Assembly (NCBI GenBank): GCA_903917735.1
Contig: CAIXBR010000002.1
Span: forward strand, 1 to 36,022
Direction: 5' to 3'
DNA from: an uncultured Elusimicrobia bacterium
GTDB taxonomy: Bacteria; Elusimicrobiota; Elusimicrobia; Elusimicrobiales; UBA9959
DNA: 36,022 bases
Shown piece by piece: positions 7,818 to 16,166 of the stretch. The first letter of the stretch is position 1. Each line of letters begins with the position of its first letter. Both the position numbers and the translations under genes were made by a program. Under the pieces are notes generated by a model. The model was given only the letters and a program-made list of their open reading frames with translations, was not told the origin of the DNA and ran no database searches.

Positions 7818-9721
7818 GTCATATAAATGACCTTGAAGGTCTTAATTCCGAACTGGATGGCTTCTTTTCCGACCTGCACGGCCGTGAGGAGGCCCTGTCC
7901 GCCAGGATAATAGCCCTTGAAGAGGAGCTTGCCGGGGTCCGCTCTTCTTCGGAAGCGGCCATGAGCCGTTTCACACAGAAAGAGGCGGCCCTGTCCGCGG
8001 CGCTTGCGGAATTAAAGTCTTTGCTGTCGCAGGAAAATTTCAAGGCAGTCTCCATAGCTTCGCAACGCGACGCCCTTGCCCGGAAATTGGACGAGGCGCA
8101 GCACCTGTTCGAGGAAGAAAAGTCCAGATCGGCGGAGAAGGAGCTTTATATAAGCACCTCGCGCTCCGTCCTTAAGGAAAAAGAGACAGAGTGCGAAAAG
8201 CTTTGGCGGGCCATGGAAGAGCTGAAGTCCGAGCTGGCCTTTGAGCGCGCGGCCGTGAAGGACCGTGAGGCGCAGCTGCAGAAATCCGCGAAGGCCCGCG
8301 AAGAAATTGAGCGCAGGCTCGGGCAGGCCGTCCAGGAGGGCGCCCGCTGCGAGGAAGGCTTTGCGCTTAAGGTGGAGCTTTTAAAGAACGAGGTGCGCGA
8401 GCAGGCCCGCAGGACCGATGACCTGGAGCGCCGGCTGGCCGCCGCGGGCTCCAGGCTGGAAGAGGCCGCCGCGGAAACCGCCTATAAAGAAAAGATCTTA
8501 ACCGAGGCCGGCGCCGCTCTGGCCGAAAAAGATGCGGTGCTTAAGGACGCCAACCAGAGGATACGGGACCTGGCCCGGGACCTGGAAGCCGTGAAGGCCG
8601 GCAGGGGCAGGGAGAACACCGAGCGGGCCAGGGAGATAGCGGATTCGCTGTCCGCCCGCGTAGAGGAGCTTGAGGCGCAGTTGGCGGAGTCGGCGTCCCG
8701 CAGCCTTGAGAAATTCCGCGCGTCCCAGGCTGCTCTGAGCGACTTACAGTCAGCCCTGCGCGCCAAGGAAGAGGAGAACTCCTCGTTCAGGGCCAGTGAG
8801 AACACGCTTTTAAGGGACCTCGCCGAAGCGGAAGAGAAATGGAAGCTGGCTTCGGCCCAGCTGCATAACGCTTTTTCAAAGCTCAGGGGCGCCGAGAACG
8901 AGAACGAAATAAACGCCGGGCGCCTTAAGACGCTGGAAGAGGAGCGCAACAAGTTCCGCTCCGCCGCTATTAAAGCCGAAGCCGCGGCCTCGGCCATGGC
9001 CTCGCAGGAAGGCATGGCGCGCGACGGCCTGGTGCTTGCCAACGAGGGGCTGTCCGCGGGCGCCCCCGGCTATCTCCCCGACTTCGAGGAACTTGTGGCC
9101 GGCGTGGCCAACCAGATGGCCAATTCCATAAGCATCATAAGGAGCCACGCGGAGTTCTGCGTGGAGGCCCCCGAGTCCGAAGGCGCCAGGGAGTCGATGG
9201 AAGTGATAGTGCGCAATGTAGTAGCGCTGCAGAAGAAAATAGACACTATAATGAATTTTTCCAGGCCGGTGATACCGCAGCGCTCCCCCGAGCGCCTGGC
9301 CTCGGTGGTTTCCGAGACGCTGGCCGCGCTGCGTTCTTCCGGCCGCCTTAAAGGCGTGAAGGTCCACCAGAAAGGCGCGGAAAAGCTCAGCCTCGTAAGC
9401 CTGGACCGGGTGCGTTTCGCCGCGGCGGTGGAACAGCTGGTTTCGAACTCGCTGGAGGCGATGCCCGGCGGGGGGGAACTTACCGTTTCGTTCTCGTCCT
9501 CCAAAGGGAAGCAGCGTCTTGAAATTTCCGATAACGGGCAAGGGGTGGAGCGCAAGAACCTCGGGGCGGTCTTCCATCCTTTCTTTACCACGCGGTCCGG
9601 CAAAATGGGATTGGGCCTTACCCTGGCCAGGAACGTGGTCAGGGCTCACGGCGGGTCCCTGGAGCTTGCCAGCGAGCCGGGCAAGGGTACCACGGCGACG
9701 ATAGAATTACCTGAAGTATGA
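7802..9721 (+). CDS. Coiled-coil protein with degenerate histidine-kinase core (His replaced by Asn)
   Basis: Residues 1-410 are coiled coil. Residues about 425-500 form the two-helix DHp region and about 515-639 the HATPase_c domain. The ATP site is complete: N-box with N549 (QLVSNSLEAMPGG), G1 box from D577 (DNGQGVE), a FHPFFTTRSGKMGLGL lid and a final HGGSLELASEPGKGTTATIE. The H-box reads GVANQMANSISII where active kinases of this class have G-x-A-H-E-x-x-N-P, so the phospho-acceptor is Asn437 and the following Glu is Gln. The protein probably binds ATP but cannot autophosphorylate normally. It could be an allosteric pseudokinase or a phosphatase. There are no membrane helices. A complete receiver domain is encoded eight bases downstream. 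Confidence 0.8.
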   Translation: MEDQVSHINDLEGLNSELDGFFSDLHGREEALSARIIALEEELAGVRSSSEAAMSRFTQKEAALSAALAELKSLLSQENFKAVSIASQRDALARKLDEAQHLFEEEKSRSAEKELYISTSRSVLKEKETECEKLWRAMEELKSELAFERAAVKDREAQLQKSAKAREEIERRLGQAVQEGARCEEGFALKVELLKNEVREQARRTDDLERRLAAAGSRLEEAAAETAYKEKILTEAGAALAEKDAVLKDANQRIRDLARDLEAVKAGRGRENTERAREIADSLSARVEELEAQLAESASRSLEKFRASQAALSDLQSALRAKEEENSSFRASENTLLRDLAEAEEKWKLASAQLHNAFSKLRGAENENEINAGRLKTLEEERNKFRSAAIKAEAAASAMASQEGMARDGLVLANEGLSAGAPGYLPDFEELVAGVANQMANSISIIRSHAEFCVEAPESEGARESMEVIVRNVVALQKKIDTIMNFSRPVIPQRSPERLASVVSETLAALRSSGRLKGVKVHQKGAEKLSLVSLDRVRFAAAVEQLVSNSLEAMPGGGELTVSFSSSKGKQRLEISDNGQGVERKNLGAVFHPFFTTRSGKMGLGLTLARNVVRAHGGSLELASEPGKGTTATIELPEV

Positions 9722-9728
9722 GGGGGCT

Positions 9729-10955
9729 ATGGCACGCATCCTTATAGTTGACGACGAGCCTGATATGCGCCTTGCGGTGCGCAATGTCCTTAAGCTGCGC
9801 GGCTACGAAATTTCCGAGGCCGGCGACGGCCCTTCCGCGCTGGCGATGGCCAGGGAAAACCGGCCCGATCTGGTGCTGCTTGATATCAGTCTGCCCGGCA
9901 TGGACGGGATAGAGGTGCTGGACGGCCTGAAAAAGATAGACGAAACGGTGCCCGTGGTGATGATCACCGGCTACGGCCATATACAATCCGCGGTGGACGT
10001 GATGAAACTGGGGGCGAGCGAGTACCTGCAGAAGCCTTTTGAGAACGCGCAGCTGGTGGAGACCGTCAAGAAATTAGTGCAGGGGACGGCGCCGCAGGCG
10101 CTTAGTCCCGCGCCCGCGCCGCGCGCGGAGGCCCCGGCAAAAGAAGCATCCGCCCCGCGCCCGCAGCCGGTACTCCCGGCCGGGACCGTTTCTACGGCGC
10201 CGGTGATAGTGCGCCCGCGCAGCCGCCGCCCCGCGGTGCTGGCGCTGGCGCTTGCCCTGGTGTTTTCGGCCGCCCTGGTCTACCGGCAGGTCAAGGTAAA
10301 TTCCGCCTCGTATTACCGGGAATACTCCGGGGTGGCCGGGAACATCTCCGCCATGGTCTGGTACGACGGAAAACTTGTTGCCGGCGACTGGCTGGCCCAG
10401 GCGGTTTATATTTACGCCGCTGAAAAGGACGGCCTGCGCCTTGAGCAGACTTTCCCCCTGGAGAATACGCATATCAGCGGTCTTGCGGTGGCGGGGGGCA
10501 CGCTGTACGTGGCGGATTCCTGGAAGAAGACCGTAGAGGCCAGACACCTTGGAGAGGGCCTGCCCCTTATAAAGAGCTTACCGATGCCCGGCAAGGTAAG
10601 CGCGCTGTTCTACGACGGCGAATACCTCTGGACCTGCGACAGCGAGGGCAACGCCGTGCTGCGTCTGCCGGATTCCGAGCTTACGCCTTTGGTCTCGTTC
10701 AAGCTGCCGGAGAAGCCGGACCAGATCTTCAAAAGCAGGAAATACCTCTGGACGTCCGTTTCTTCCAGCGGCAAGATATACCGGCACAAGCTCGACGATA
10801 CGCTTTCCCTGGACGGCGTCTTCACGCTGAAGACCTCCAGGGCCGGCAACCCGCTTTCCGCCTTCGCCTGGCGCGGCTCCAGGCTGTGGCTGGCGAGAGA
10901 CGGCCTGTCGGTGATCTCCGAGGCCGGAGCCGGGGAACTGCTAAAGGCGCAATAA
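9729..10955 (+). CDS. Receiver domain - membrane helix - beta-propeller-like protein
   Basis: Residues 3-118 are a complete CheY-like receiver with D8/D9, phospho-acceptor D52 (LLDISLPGMDG), T80 and K102. A Pro/Ala-rich linker (about 119-166) leads to one membrane helix at about 168-186 (AVLALALALVFSAALVY). Residues 195-408 contain repeating strand motifs such as GDWLAQAVYIY, TLYVADSW, YLWTCDSEGNAVL and YLWTSVSSSGKIY, which suggest a beta-propeller outside the inner membrane. Response regulators normally end in DNA-binding or enzymatic cytoplasmic outputs, so this transmembrane layout is unusual: phosphorylation inside could be read outside, or the reverse. It is co-operonic with the kinase-like gene (GAGGGGG ribosome binding site) and followed by a terminator. 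Confidence 0.75.
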   Translation: MARILIVDDEPDMRLAVRNVLKLRGYEISEAGDGPSALAMARENRPDLVLLDISLPGMDGIEVLDGLKKIDETVPVVMITGYGHIQSAVDVMKLGASEYLQKPFENAQLVETVKKLVQGTAPQALSPAPAPRAEAPAKEASAPRPQPVLPAGTVSTAPVIVRPRSRRPAVLALALALVFSAALVYRQVKVNSASYYREYSGVAGNISAMVWYDGKLVAGDWLAQAVYIYAAEKDGLRLEQTFPLENTHISGLAVAGGTLYVADSWKKTVEARHLGEGLPLIKSLPMPGKVSALFYDGEYLWTCDSEGNAVLRLPDSELTPLVSFKLPEKPDQIFKSRKYLWTSVSSSGKIYRHKLDDTLSLDGVFTLKTSRAGNPLSAFAWRGSRLWLARDGLSVISEAGAGELLKAQ

Positions 10956-10981
10956 CGGAGAAGCCCGTGTCTCAGGGCATA

Positions 10982-11009
10982 AAAAAAACCCGCCGAAGCG
11001 GGTTTTTTT
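10982..11009. terminator. Bidirectional intrinsic terminator
   Basis: The stem CCCGC (10989-10993) pairs with GCGGG (10998-11002) around a CGAA loop. It is flanked by an A-run on the left and a T-run on the right, so it works in both directions. It ends the coiled-coil operon and the convergent pilin gene. Confidence 0.9.
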
Positions 11010-11026
11010 GTTTTGAACCGGCAGGG

Positions 11027-11476
11027 TTATTGTATCAGTTCGTTAGTGGTTGCGGACGGGTTGGCCATCTGCACCGTGGGCCTGTCCGGCACGTTCACGT
11101 TGATCGCGTAGTTGCCGTAGCGCACGGCCACGCTGGCGTTATTCGTATGGCGGGTTACGGTCATCAGGTAGCAGGGGCCGCTGGCGCAGGTGCCGTTGAC
11201 CACGGTAGCGGAGAAGAATTTGGTCGAGATCTGGCCGGCCGTCATGTTCGGGTAGGTTATGTCCAGCGCGGTGAAGTCGGAGGTGTAGGCGCCGCCGTTG
11301 GCCAGGAACCTTTCCTGAGAGGATTTTACGGCGGATATCAGGGACATGGCTTCGGCCACGCGCGCTTTTTCCACAACCTTGAAGTACTGGGGGATGGCTA
11401 TGGAAGCCAGGATACCGATGATCAGCACGACCACCAGCAACTCTATCAGCGTAAAACCTTTCTTCGTCTTTTTCAT
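11027..11476 (-). CDS. Type IV pilin / pseudopilin (PilA/PulG-like)
   Basis: The 149-residue protein begins MKKTKKGFTLIELLVVVLII: a short basic leader, a G/F prepilin-peptidase site and a hydrophobic helix with the conserved Glu at mature position 5. It continues GILASIAIPQYFKVVEKARV. The C-terminal domain holds a Cys pair in CASGPC that could close a small disulfide loop. I choose the ATG at 11476 because AAGGA precedes it at proper spacing; a longer reading frame from 11575 lacks support. PilD would process it, and the PilT-like ATPase at 15041 may act on the resulting fibre. A small hairpin (11497-11512) lies in the leader. Confidence 0.9.
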   Translation of the reverse strand: MKKTKKGFTLIELLVVVLIIGILASIAIPQYFKVVEKARVAEAMSLISAVKSSQERFLANGGAYTSDFTALDITYPNMTAGQISTKFFSATVVNGTCASGPCYLMTVTRHTNNASVAVRYGNYAINVNVPDRPTVQMANPSATTNELIQ

Positions 11477-11587
11477 GAGTTTTTTCCTTATTGAATCTGC
11501 GCCTAAGCGCAGTGTAGAATATTTTTTATCGTTTAGGCAATAGGTTCTTCCGGTTGTCCCCCCCGAATGCAGCAAACCATGTATTTT

Positions 11588-11659
11588 TGCGCCCGGCGCG
11601 ATTCGAACGCGCGGCCACCCGCTTAAAAGGCGGATGCTCTACCACTGAGCTACGGGCGC
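11588..11659 (-). tRNA. tRNA-Lys (anticodon TTT)
   Basis: The 72-nt minus-strand sequence folds as a cloverleaf: acceptor GCGCCCG/CGGGCGC, D-arm GCTC/GAGC, anticodon stem TCCGC/GCGGG with loop CTTTTAA, and T-arm GCGCG-TTCGAAT-CGCGC. The anticodon is TTT, for Lys. The discriminator is A and no CCA follows in the DNA, so CCA must be added by the tRNA nucleotidyltransferase. Confidence 0.93.
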
Positions 11660-11681
11660 ATTATCTGAAACTTACAGGTTA

Positions 11682-11709
11682 ATTATACAAAAAAATGAGC
11701 CGCGTACAA
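11682..11709 (-). promoter_or_regulatory. Promoter of tRNA-Lys
   Basis: On the minus strand TTGTAC (11704-11709) and TATAAT (11682-11687) are 16 bases apart, and the -10 ends 22 bases before the tRNA 5' end. Confidence 0.6.
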
Positions 11710-11737
11710 GGCCCCGCGGCATGAACGCGGATAATTT

Positions 11738-11767
11738 TTGCTTACAGGCGAAAATTAGGGCTATAAT
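11738..11767 (+). promoter_or_regulatory. Promoter of the ftsQ-ftsA-ftsZ operon, near-leaderless
   Basis: TTGCTT (11738-11743) and the consensus TATAAT (11762-11767) are 18 bases apart. The -10 ends only eight bases before the first ATG (11776), so transcription should start at or one to two bases before the start codon. Confidence 0.6.
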
Positions 11768-11775
11768 ATACGGGA

Positions 11776-12570
11776 ATGATGAGGAAGAAAAAATACAGGG
11801 TGCGGGTGCGGCTGAAGGTGCGCAATAACCTTCTGCGCCGCGGAGGAGCCGCGGCGGGCGCGGTTCTCGGCCTGCTTTTTGCCGCCTGGCTTTCCGGCGC
11901 CGCTCTGAAGTCCGCCCGGGGCTTTTTCGGCGGTGGTATTTTTTCCTTCAGGCCCGACTCCTTCGAGGTGGACTGTCCTTCCCCGGAGGTCTCGGCCTCC
12001 GCCAGGGAACTCATGGCTAAAGCCGTCAATTTGCCGCTTTCCGCCAAACGCTGCGCCGAGCTGGCGGGCGAAATAAAGCGCCTGCATCCCGGCCTTTCCA
12101 GCGTAAGCGTAGGCAGGAATTTCTTTACCGGCAAGGCCCGCGTGAAGGCCAGACCGGAGGAAGTGGTGGCGCCGGTGCTGCTTAACGGGGCTACGGCCTA
12201 CCTCGGGACTACCGGCCGCCTTATGCCGGAAAGCCTTTACCCGGAAACCCCGGCCCCTTTCGCCGTGGCGCTTAGAACGCAGCAGCAGGAAGCGCCGGCC
12301 CTGGCGGCTTTCCTTACCGAGATAAAGCCGCTCTGCGGGCTGTTTTTCCGCCGGCCGGCTGTGCTGGAATGTTCCGGCGCCCCGGAAGACTGCCGGCTGG
12401 GCATGGAGGACGGCTCAAGCGTGCTCTGGGGGGGATTTGAATTCACCCGCTTAAAAATATTAAGATTGAACGAAGTGATGGCGGACGCAGCCCGGAAGAC
12501 CGGGGGCCCCCTGCGGGTAGACCTGAGATATTTCAGGGAAGGCAAAATTTTCGTTTCCGCGCTGAAGTAA
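11776..12570 (+). CDS. ftsQ: FtsQ/DivIB-like cell division protein (divergent)
   Basis: The 264-residue bitopic protein has a strongly basic cytoplasmic N-terminus (MMRKKKYRVRVRLKVRNNLL), one membrane helix at about 25-42 and a periplasmic domain. The periplasmic part shows a POTRA-like layout, ending with strands such as RLKILRLNEVMADAARKTGG and LRVDLRYFREGKIFVSAL. Sequence similarity to FtsQ is weak by eye. The call rests on topology, size and its place directly before ftsA and ftsZ, the usual order. FtsQ links early and late divisome proteins at the septum. The start is ATG at 11776 or the adjacent ATG at 11779; no Shine-Dalgarno is present and the promoter suggests a leaderless mRNA. Confidence 0.7.
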   Translation: MMRKKKYRVRVRLKVRNNLLRRGGAAAGAVLGLLFAAWLSGAALKSARGFFGGGIFSFRPDSFEVDCPSPEVSASARELMAKAVNLPLSAKRCAELAGEIKRLHPGLSSVSVGRNFFTGKARVKARPEEVVAPVLLNGATAYLGTTGRLMPESLYPETPAPFAVALRTQQQEAPALAAFLTEIKPLCGLFFRRPAVLECSGAPEDCRLGMEDGSSVLWGGFEFTRLKILRLNEVMADAARKTGGPLRVDLRYFREGKIFVSALK

Positions 12571-12638
12571 AAGTCACTCCTGAAACCGCAGCAGCCGGCG
12601 CTTTGCCGGAACCTTTTCTTCTTAATTTGGAGCATCAT

Positions 12639-13871
12639 ATGGGAAAATCTGAGATTATTGCCGGATTGGACATGGGGTCCAGCCGGGTAACCTGCGTTAT
12701 AGCCGAGCGCGACGAAGAGCACAACAAGATCCGCGTGCTGGCCGGCGCCTCCGCCCCGTGCAAGGGCCTGAAAGGCGGCGTGGTGGTGAACATAGAGGAA
12801 ACGGCACGGGCCGTGGACCACGTGATGGACGCGGCCGAAAGCAAGGCCAACGAGGTGGTCGGAGAGGTTTACCTGGGCGTGCGCGGCTCCCATATACAGG
12901 CTTTCGACAACAAGGGCGGCTACAACATAGCCCGCACCGACAAGGAGATAACCAGCGAGGACGTCGCCAGCGTGATCGAGAGCGCCAAAACCGTCCCGCT
13001 CTCCTCCGACCGCGAGATCCTGCACGTTATCCCGCAGGGCTTTTCGCTGGACCGCCAGCGCGGCGTGCCCAACCCCATCGGCATGGAAGGCGCGCTGCTA
13101 GAGGTGGGCGTGCATATCGTCACCGCTTCCAGCCCCATCATCAGCAATCTTATGAAGTCCGTGTCGCGCGCCGGCTTCCGCGTGGTGGCGCCCATCTACA
13201 CGCTGCTCGCCGTAGGCGAGCTGGTAGTCTCCGAAGAGGAGAAGGACCTGGGCTGCCTGCTGATAGACGCCGGCGGACAGATCACCTCCATCGGCATCTA
13301 CTCCGAAGGCAGCATCCATTTCTCCAAGGAGATCGCCGTCGGCGGCGACTACATCACCCGCGACATAGCCTACGGGCTGGGCACCACCATGGCCGCCGCG
13401 CAGGAGATAAAGGAAAAGTACGGCGCGGTCTTTTCCAACATGCTGGAAGAGGACAAGCTGATCAATATCACCAAGCTCGACTCCAGAACGAAGAAAGAGG
13501 TGAAGCCCAGGGAACTGCTGGACTTCATACAGCCGCGCGCCGAGGAGATCTTCGAGAAAATAAACCAGTCCGTGCAGAGCTCCAACTACGCCGATCTGCC
13601 CGGCGGCGCCATCCTTACCGGCGGCGCGGCCCTGCTGAAGGGCATGCCGGAGGCCGCCGAGCAGCTGCTGGACCTGAGCCAGGCCCGCCTGGGCATCCCG
13701 GCCCAGGAGATACTGCAGTGCCCCGAGGAGTACATGACGCAGACTTACCTGGGGGCGGTGGCGCTGGTCTGCTATCCGCACCTCAAGTCCTGGAACACCG
13801 ATACCCCCGGCCCGGCCCGCGGCGGCTCGGTGGAGAAGAAACTCTGGCGCTGGTTCAAGGATCTTTTCTAA
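12639..13871 (+). CDS. ftsA: Cell division protein FtsA
   Basis: This 410-residue actin-like ATPase anchors FtsZ to the membrane. Visible are phosphate-1 (IIAGLDMGSSRVTCVIAE), the SHS2/1C insertion, phosphate-2 (CLLIDAGGQITSIGIY) and the adenosine motif (GGAILTGGAALLKGM). The C-terminal amphipathic helix VEKKLWRWFKDLF binds the membrane. The start is the ATG at 12639, with GGAG six bases upstream; a TTG start at 12603 would be unsupported. The stop overlaps the ftsZ ATG by one base (TAATG). Length and motif order are typical. Confidence 0.96.
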   Translation: MGKSEIIAGLDMGSSRVTCVIAERDEEHNKIRVLAGASAPCKGLKGGVVVNIEETARAVDHVMDAAESKANEVVGEVYLGVRGSHIQAFDNKGGYNIARTDKEITSEDVASVIESAKTVPLSSDREILHVIPQGFSLDRQRGVPNPIGMEGALLEVGVHIVTASSPIISNLMKSVSRAGFRVVAPIYTLLAVGELVVSEEEKDLGCLLIDAGGQITSIGIYSEGSIHFSKEIAVGGDYITRDIAYGLGTTMAAAQEIKEKYGAVFSNMLEEDKLINITKLDSRTKKEVKPRELLDFIQPRAEEIFEKINQSVQSSNYADLPGGAILTGGAALLKGMPEAAEQLLDLSQARLGIPAQEILQCPEEYMTQTYLGAVALVCYPHLKSWNTDTPGPARGGSVEKKLWRWFKDLF

Positions 13872-15022
13872 TGTCTGAAAACAGGATACGCTATAACAAC
13901 GATTTCCAGGACCGCGAAGCGGTCATAAAGGTCATCGGCGTCGGCGGCGGCGGCGGCAACGCCGTCAACCGGATGGTGGAGGCCGACATCCACCAGGTGG
14001 ATTTCGTGGCGGTTAACACCGACGCGCAGGACCTGCGCCGCAGCAAGGCGCCCAACCGCATACAGATCGGGGAAACCCTTACCAAGGGCCTCGGCGTGGG
14101 CGGGGACCCAGCCCGCGGCAAGGAAGCGGCCCTGGAATCCTCGGAGCTGCTGAAGGAAGCCGTGGCCGACGCGGACCTGATCTTCATCACCGCCGGCATG
14201 GGCGGCGGCACCGGCACCGGCGCCGCGCCGGTGGTGGCCCAGGCTGCGAAGGAAACCAACGCTAACGCGCTGGTCATAGGCGTGGTCACGCGCCCGTTCG
14301 GCTTCGAGGGGAAGGCCAGGGCGGACCAGGCCCAGGCCGGCATACAGGAATTGCGCAAGAATACCGACTGCCTGCTGGTCATCCCCAACGACAGGATCCT
14401 TTCCGTGGTGGACAGGGACACTTCCAGCAGCGACGCCTACCGCAAGGCAGACGACGTGCTGCGGCAGGCCATCCAGGGCATTTCCGACGTGATCACCCGC
14501 AGCGGGTCCATCAACGTGGACTTCGCCGACGTGCGCAAGATCATGACCAAATCCGGCGAGGCTCTGATAGGCATAGGCCGCGCTTCCGGCCCGGACCGCC
14601 ATACGGACGCGGCCAAGGAAGCCATACACTCGCCGATGCTGGAGAGCGCGGTGATAGACGGCGCCAAAGGTATCCTTGTCAACTTCACCAGCTCCCGCGA
14701 CATACGCATTGTGGAACTGGACGAGGCGATGGAATACATAAAGAAGCACGCCAACCCCGACGTTTTCGTGAAGTTCGGCCAGGCCTACGACGAAACCCTC
14801 GGCGACGAGATAAAGATAACCGTGATAGCCACCGGCTTCCCCTCCCGGCGCGGGGAACTGGCCGGCGACCTGGCCCGCCTGCGCGGCCTGGGCCGCAGCG
14901 CCGGGCGCCGCCGTACCGACGACGATTTTCTGCCGGCTTCAGCCAACTCCTCGCTGAGCGACGAGGATATGGAAAAACCGGCCTACCTGCGCCGCCAAAG
15001 CGGGGCGCGGCGGCTGAAATAA
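13871..15022 (+). CDS. ftsZ: Cell division GTPase FtsZ
   Basis: This 383-residue tubulin homologue polymerises into the Z-ring. The N-terminal GTPase domain carries IKVIGVGGGGGNAVNRM, the T4 signature GMGGGTGTGAAPVVA and the T7 loop NVDFADVRKIM, whose acidic residue completes GTP hydrolysis across the polymer. A short Arg/Asp-rich linker ends in the conserved tail EKPAYLRRQ, which binds FtsA. The start is the ATG at 13871, overlapping the ftsA stop, with AAGGA upstream. It is intact and of standard length. Confidence 0.97.
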   Translation: MSENRIRYNNDFQDREAVIKVIGVGGGGGNAVNRMVEADIHQVDFVAVNTDAQDLRRSKAPNRIQIGETLTKGLGVGGDPARGKEAALESSELLKEAVADADLIFITAGMGGGTGTGAAPVVAQAAKETNANALVIGVVTRPFGFEGKARADQAQAGIQELRKNTDCLLVIPNDRILSVVDRDTSSSDAYRKADDVLRQAIQGISDVITRSGSINVDFADVRKIMTKSGEALIGIGRASGPDRHTDAAKEAIHSPMLESAVIDGAKGILVNFTSSRDIRIVELDEAMEYIKKHANPDVFVKFGQAYDETLGDEIKITVIATGFPSRRGELAGDLARLRGLGRSAGRRRTDDDFLPASANSSLSDEDMEKPAYLRRQSGARRLK

Positions 15023-15040
15023 GGCGCGGGAAAATATTTT

Positions 15041-16135
15041 ATGGCTATAAACCTGAATCTCCTCCTGAAAGTGATGGTCCAGAACAAGGCGTCGGACACC
15101 CATATCCGCGGTGATTCCCCGGTATTCCTGCGCATAAACGGCGCCATCACCCCGATAAATTCCTCCAGCATGACGGAGAAGGAAGTCGAGGAACTTGTGT
15201 TTCCGCTGATGAACGAGCGGCTTAAGAAGATCTTCGAAGAGAAGCACGAGGCGGACTTCTCTTTCGAGGGCGGTGAGCTTGGCCGGTTCCGCTTCAACGT
15301 GTTCCTGCATAAGGGCAAGATCGGCGTGGCTATCCGCCACATCCCGCTGAAGATCCCCACCTTCGAGGAACTGTGCCTCCCGGTGGATTCCATAAAAAAA
15401 CTGCTCACCAACGAGCGCGGCCTTATCCTGGTCACCGGCATCACGGGCTCCGGCAAAACCTCGACGCTGGCGGCCATGATAGAATACCTGAATCAGATCT
15501 GGGACTCCCACATTATAACGGTGGAGGACCCGATAGAGTTTTCCTTTACCGAGAAGAAGTGCATTATCAGCCAGCGCGAACTGGGCTCCGACACCACCAC
15601 TTTCGTGGACGCGCTGCGCGCCGCCATGCGCCAGGACCCCGATGTTATATTGGTAGGCGAAATGCGCGATCTTGAGACCACGCAGGCCGCCATCACCGCC
15701 GCCGAGACCGGCCACCTGGTGTTCGCCACGCTGCACACCATGAACGCCGTGCAGACCGTCTCCCGCATTATAGACATGTTCCCGCCGCACCAGCAGGGGC
15801 AGGTGCGCCTGCAGCTTTCCGAGAGTCTGCGCGGCATAGTTTCCCAGCGCCTGCTGCCCTGTATAAAGGGCGGCCGGCTGCCGGCGGTGGAGATAATGAT
15901 AAATACCCCGCACATCAAAAAGATGATAGCGGAGAACACCATAGACGCCATAACCCAGGCCATAGCCAAGGGCGGTTTCTACGGCATGCAGACCTTCAAC
16001 CAGTCGCTGGTTAAAATACACAAGGACGGCCTGGCGAAGCTGGAGGACATTCTGCAGGCGGCCTCTAACCCCGACGACGTGCTGCTCTCTATAAAAGGCA
16101 TAGAGCAGGATATAGAGCCCGGGCGCTCGAAGTAA
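15041..16135 (+). CDS. pilT: Twitching motility retraction ATPase PilT
   Basis: This 364-residue GspE/PilT-family hexameric ATPase depolymerises type IV pili at the inner membrane. Walker A is at 133-141 (GITGSGKTS), the Asp box at 161-167 (VEDPIEF), atypical Walker B at 201-210 (DVILVGEMRD) and the His box at 221-232 (AETGHLVFATLH). The N-terminal domain (KASDTHIRG, FRINGA-type strands) is also PilT-like. It could be a PilU paralogue. It lies 18 bases after ftsZ, an unusual pairing of division and pilus genes. The pilin gene at 11027 is the nearest related partner. Confidence 0.92.
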   Translation: MAINLNLLLKVMVQNKASDTHIRGDSPVFLRINGAITPINSSSMTEKEVEELVFPLMNERLKKIFEEKHEADFSFEGGELGRFRFNVFLHKGKIGVAIRHIPLKIPTFEELCLPVDSIKKLLTNERGLILVTGITGSGKTSTLAAMIEYLNQIWDSHIITVEDPIEFSFTEKKCIISQRELGSDTTTFVDALRAAMRQDPDVILVGEMRDLETTQAAITAAETGHLVFATLHTMNAVQTVSRIIDMFPPHQQGQVRLQLSESLRGIVSQRLLPCIKGGRLPAVEIMINTPHIKKMIAENTIDAITQAIAKGGFYGMQTFNQSLVKIHKDGLAKLEDILQAASNPDDVLLSIKGIEQDIEPGRSK

Positions 16136-16166
16136 TTTTAATTCCGGTCATTTAAGGAAGGTACCT

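Noticed and set aside
10074..10547. Minus-strand frame opposite the receiver-propeller gene
   Set aside because: Antisense shadow; the plus-strand gene has complete receiver motifs and a ribosome binding site.
11713..11729. CCGCG/CGCGG hairpin between tRNA-Lys and ftsQ
   Set aside because: Short, without a T-run and between divergent promoters; no function can be argued.
12758..13870. Long open frame inside ftsA that runs into ftsZ
   Set aside because: It is out of frame with ftsA, Arg/Gly/Pro-rich, and open only because of GC-rich codon bias; ftsZ starts at 13871.
15041..16021. Minus-strand frame of 360 codons opposite pilT
   Set aside because: Antisense shadow of a conserved gene with all PilT motifs on the plus strand.
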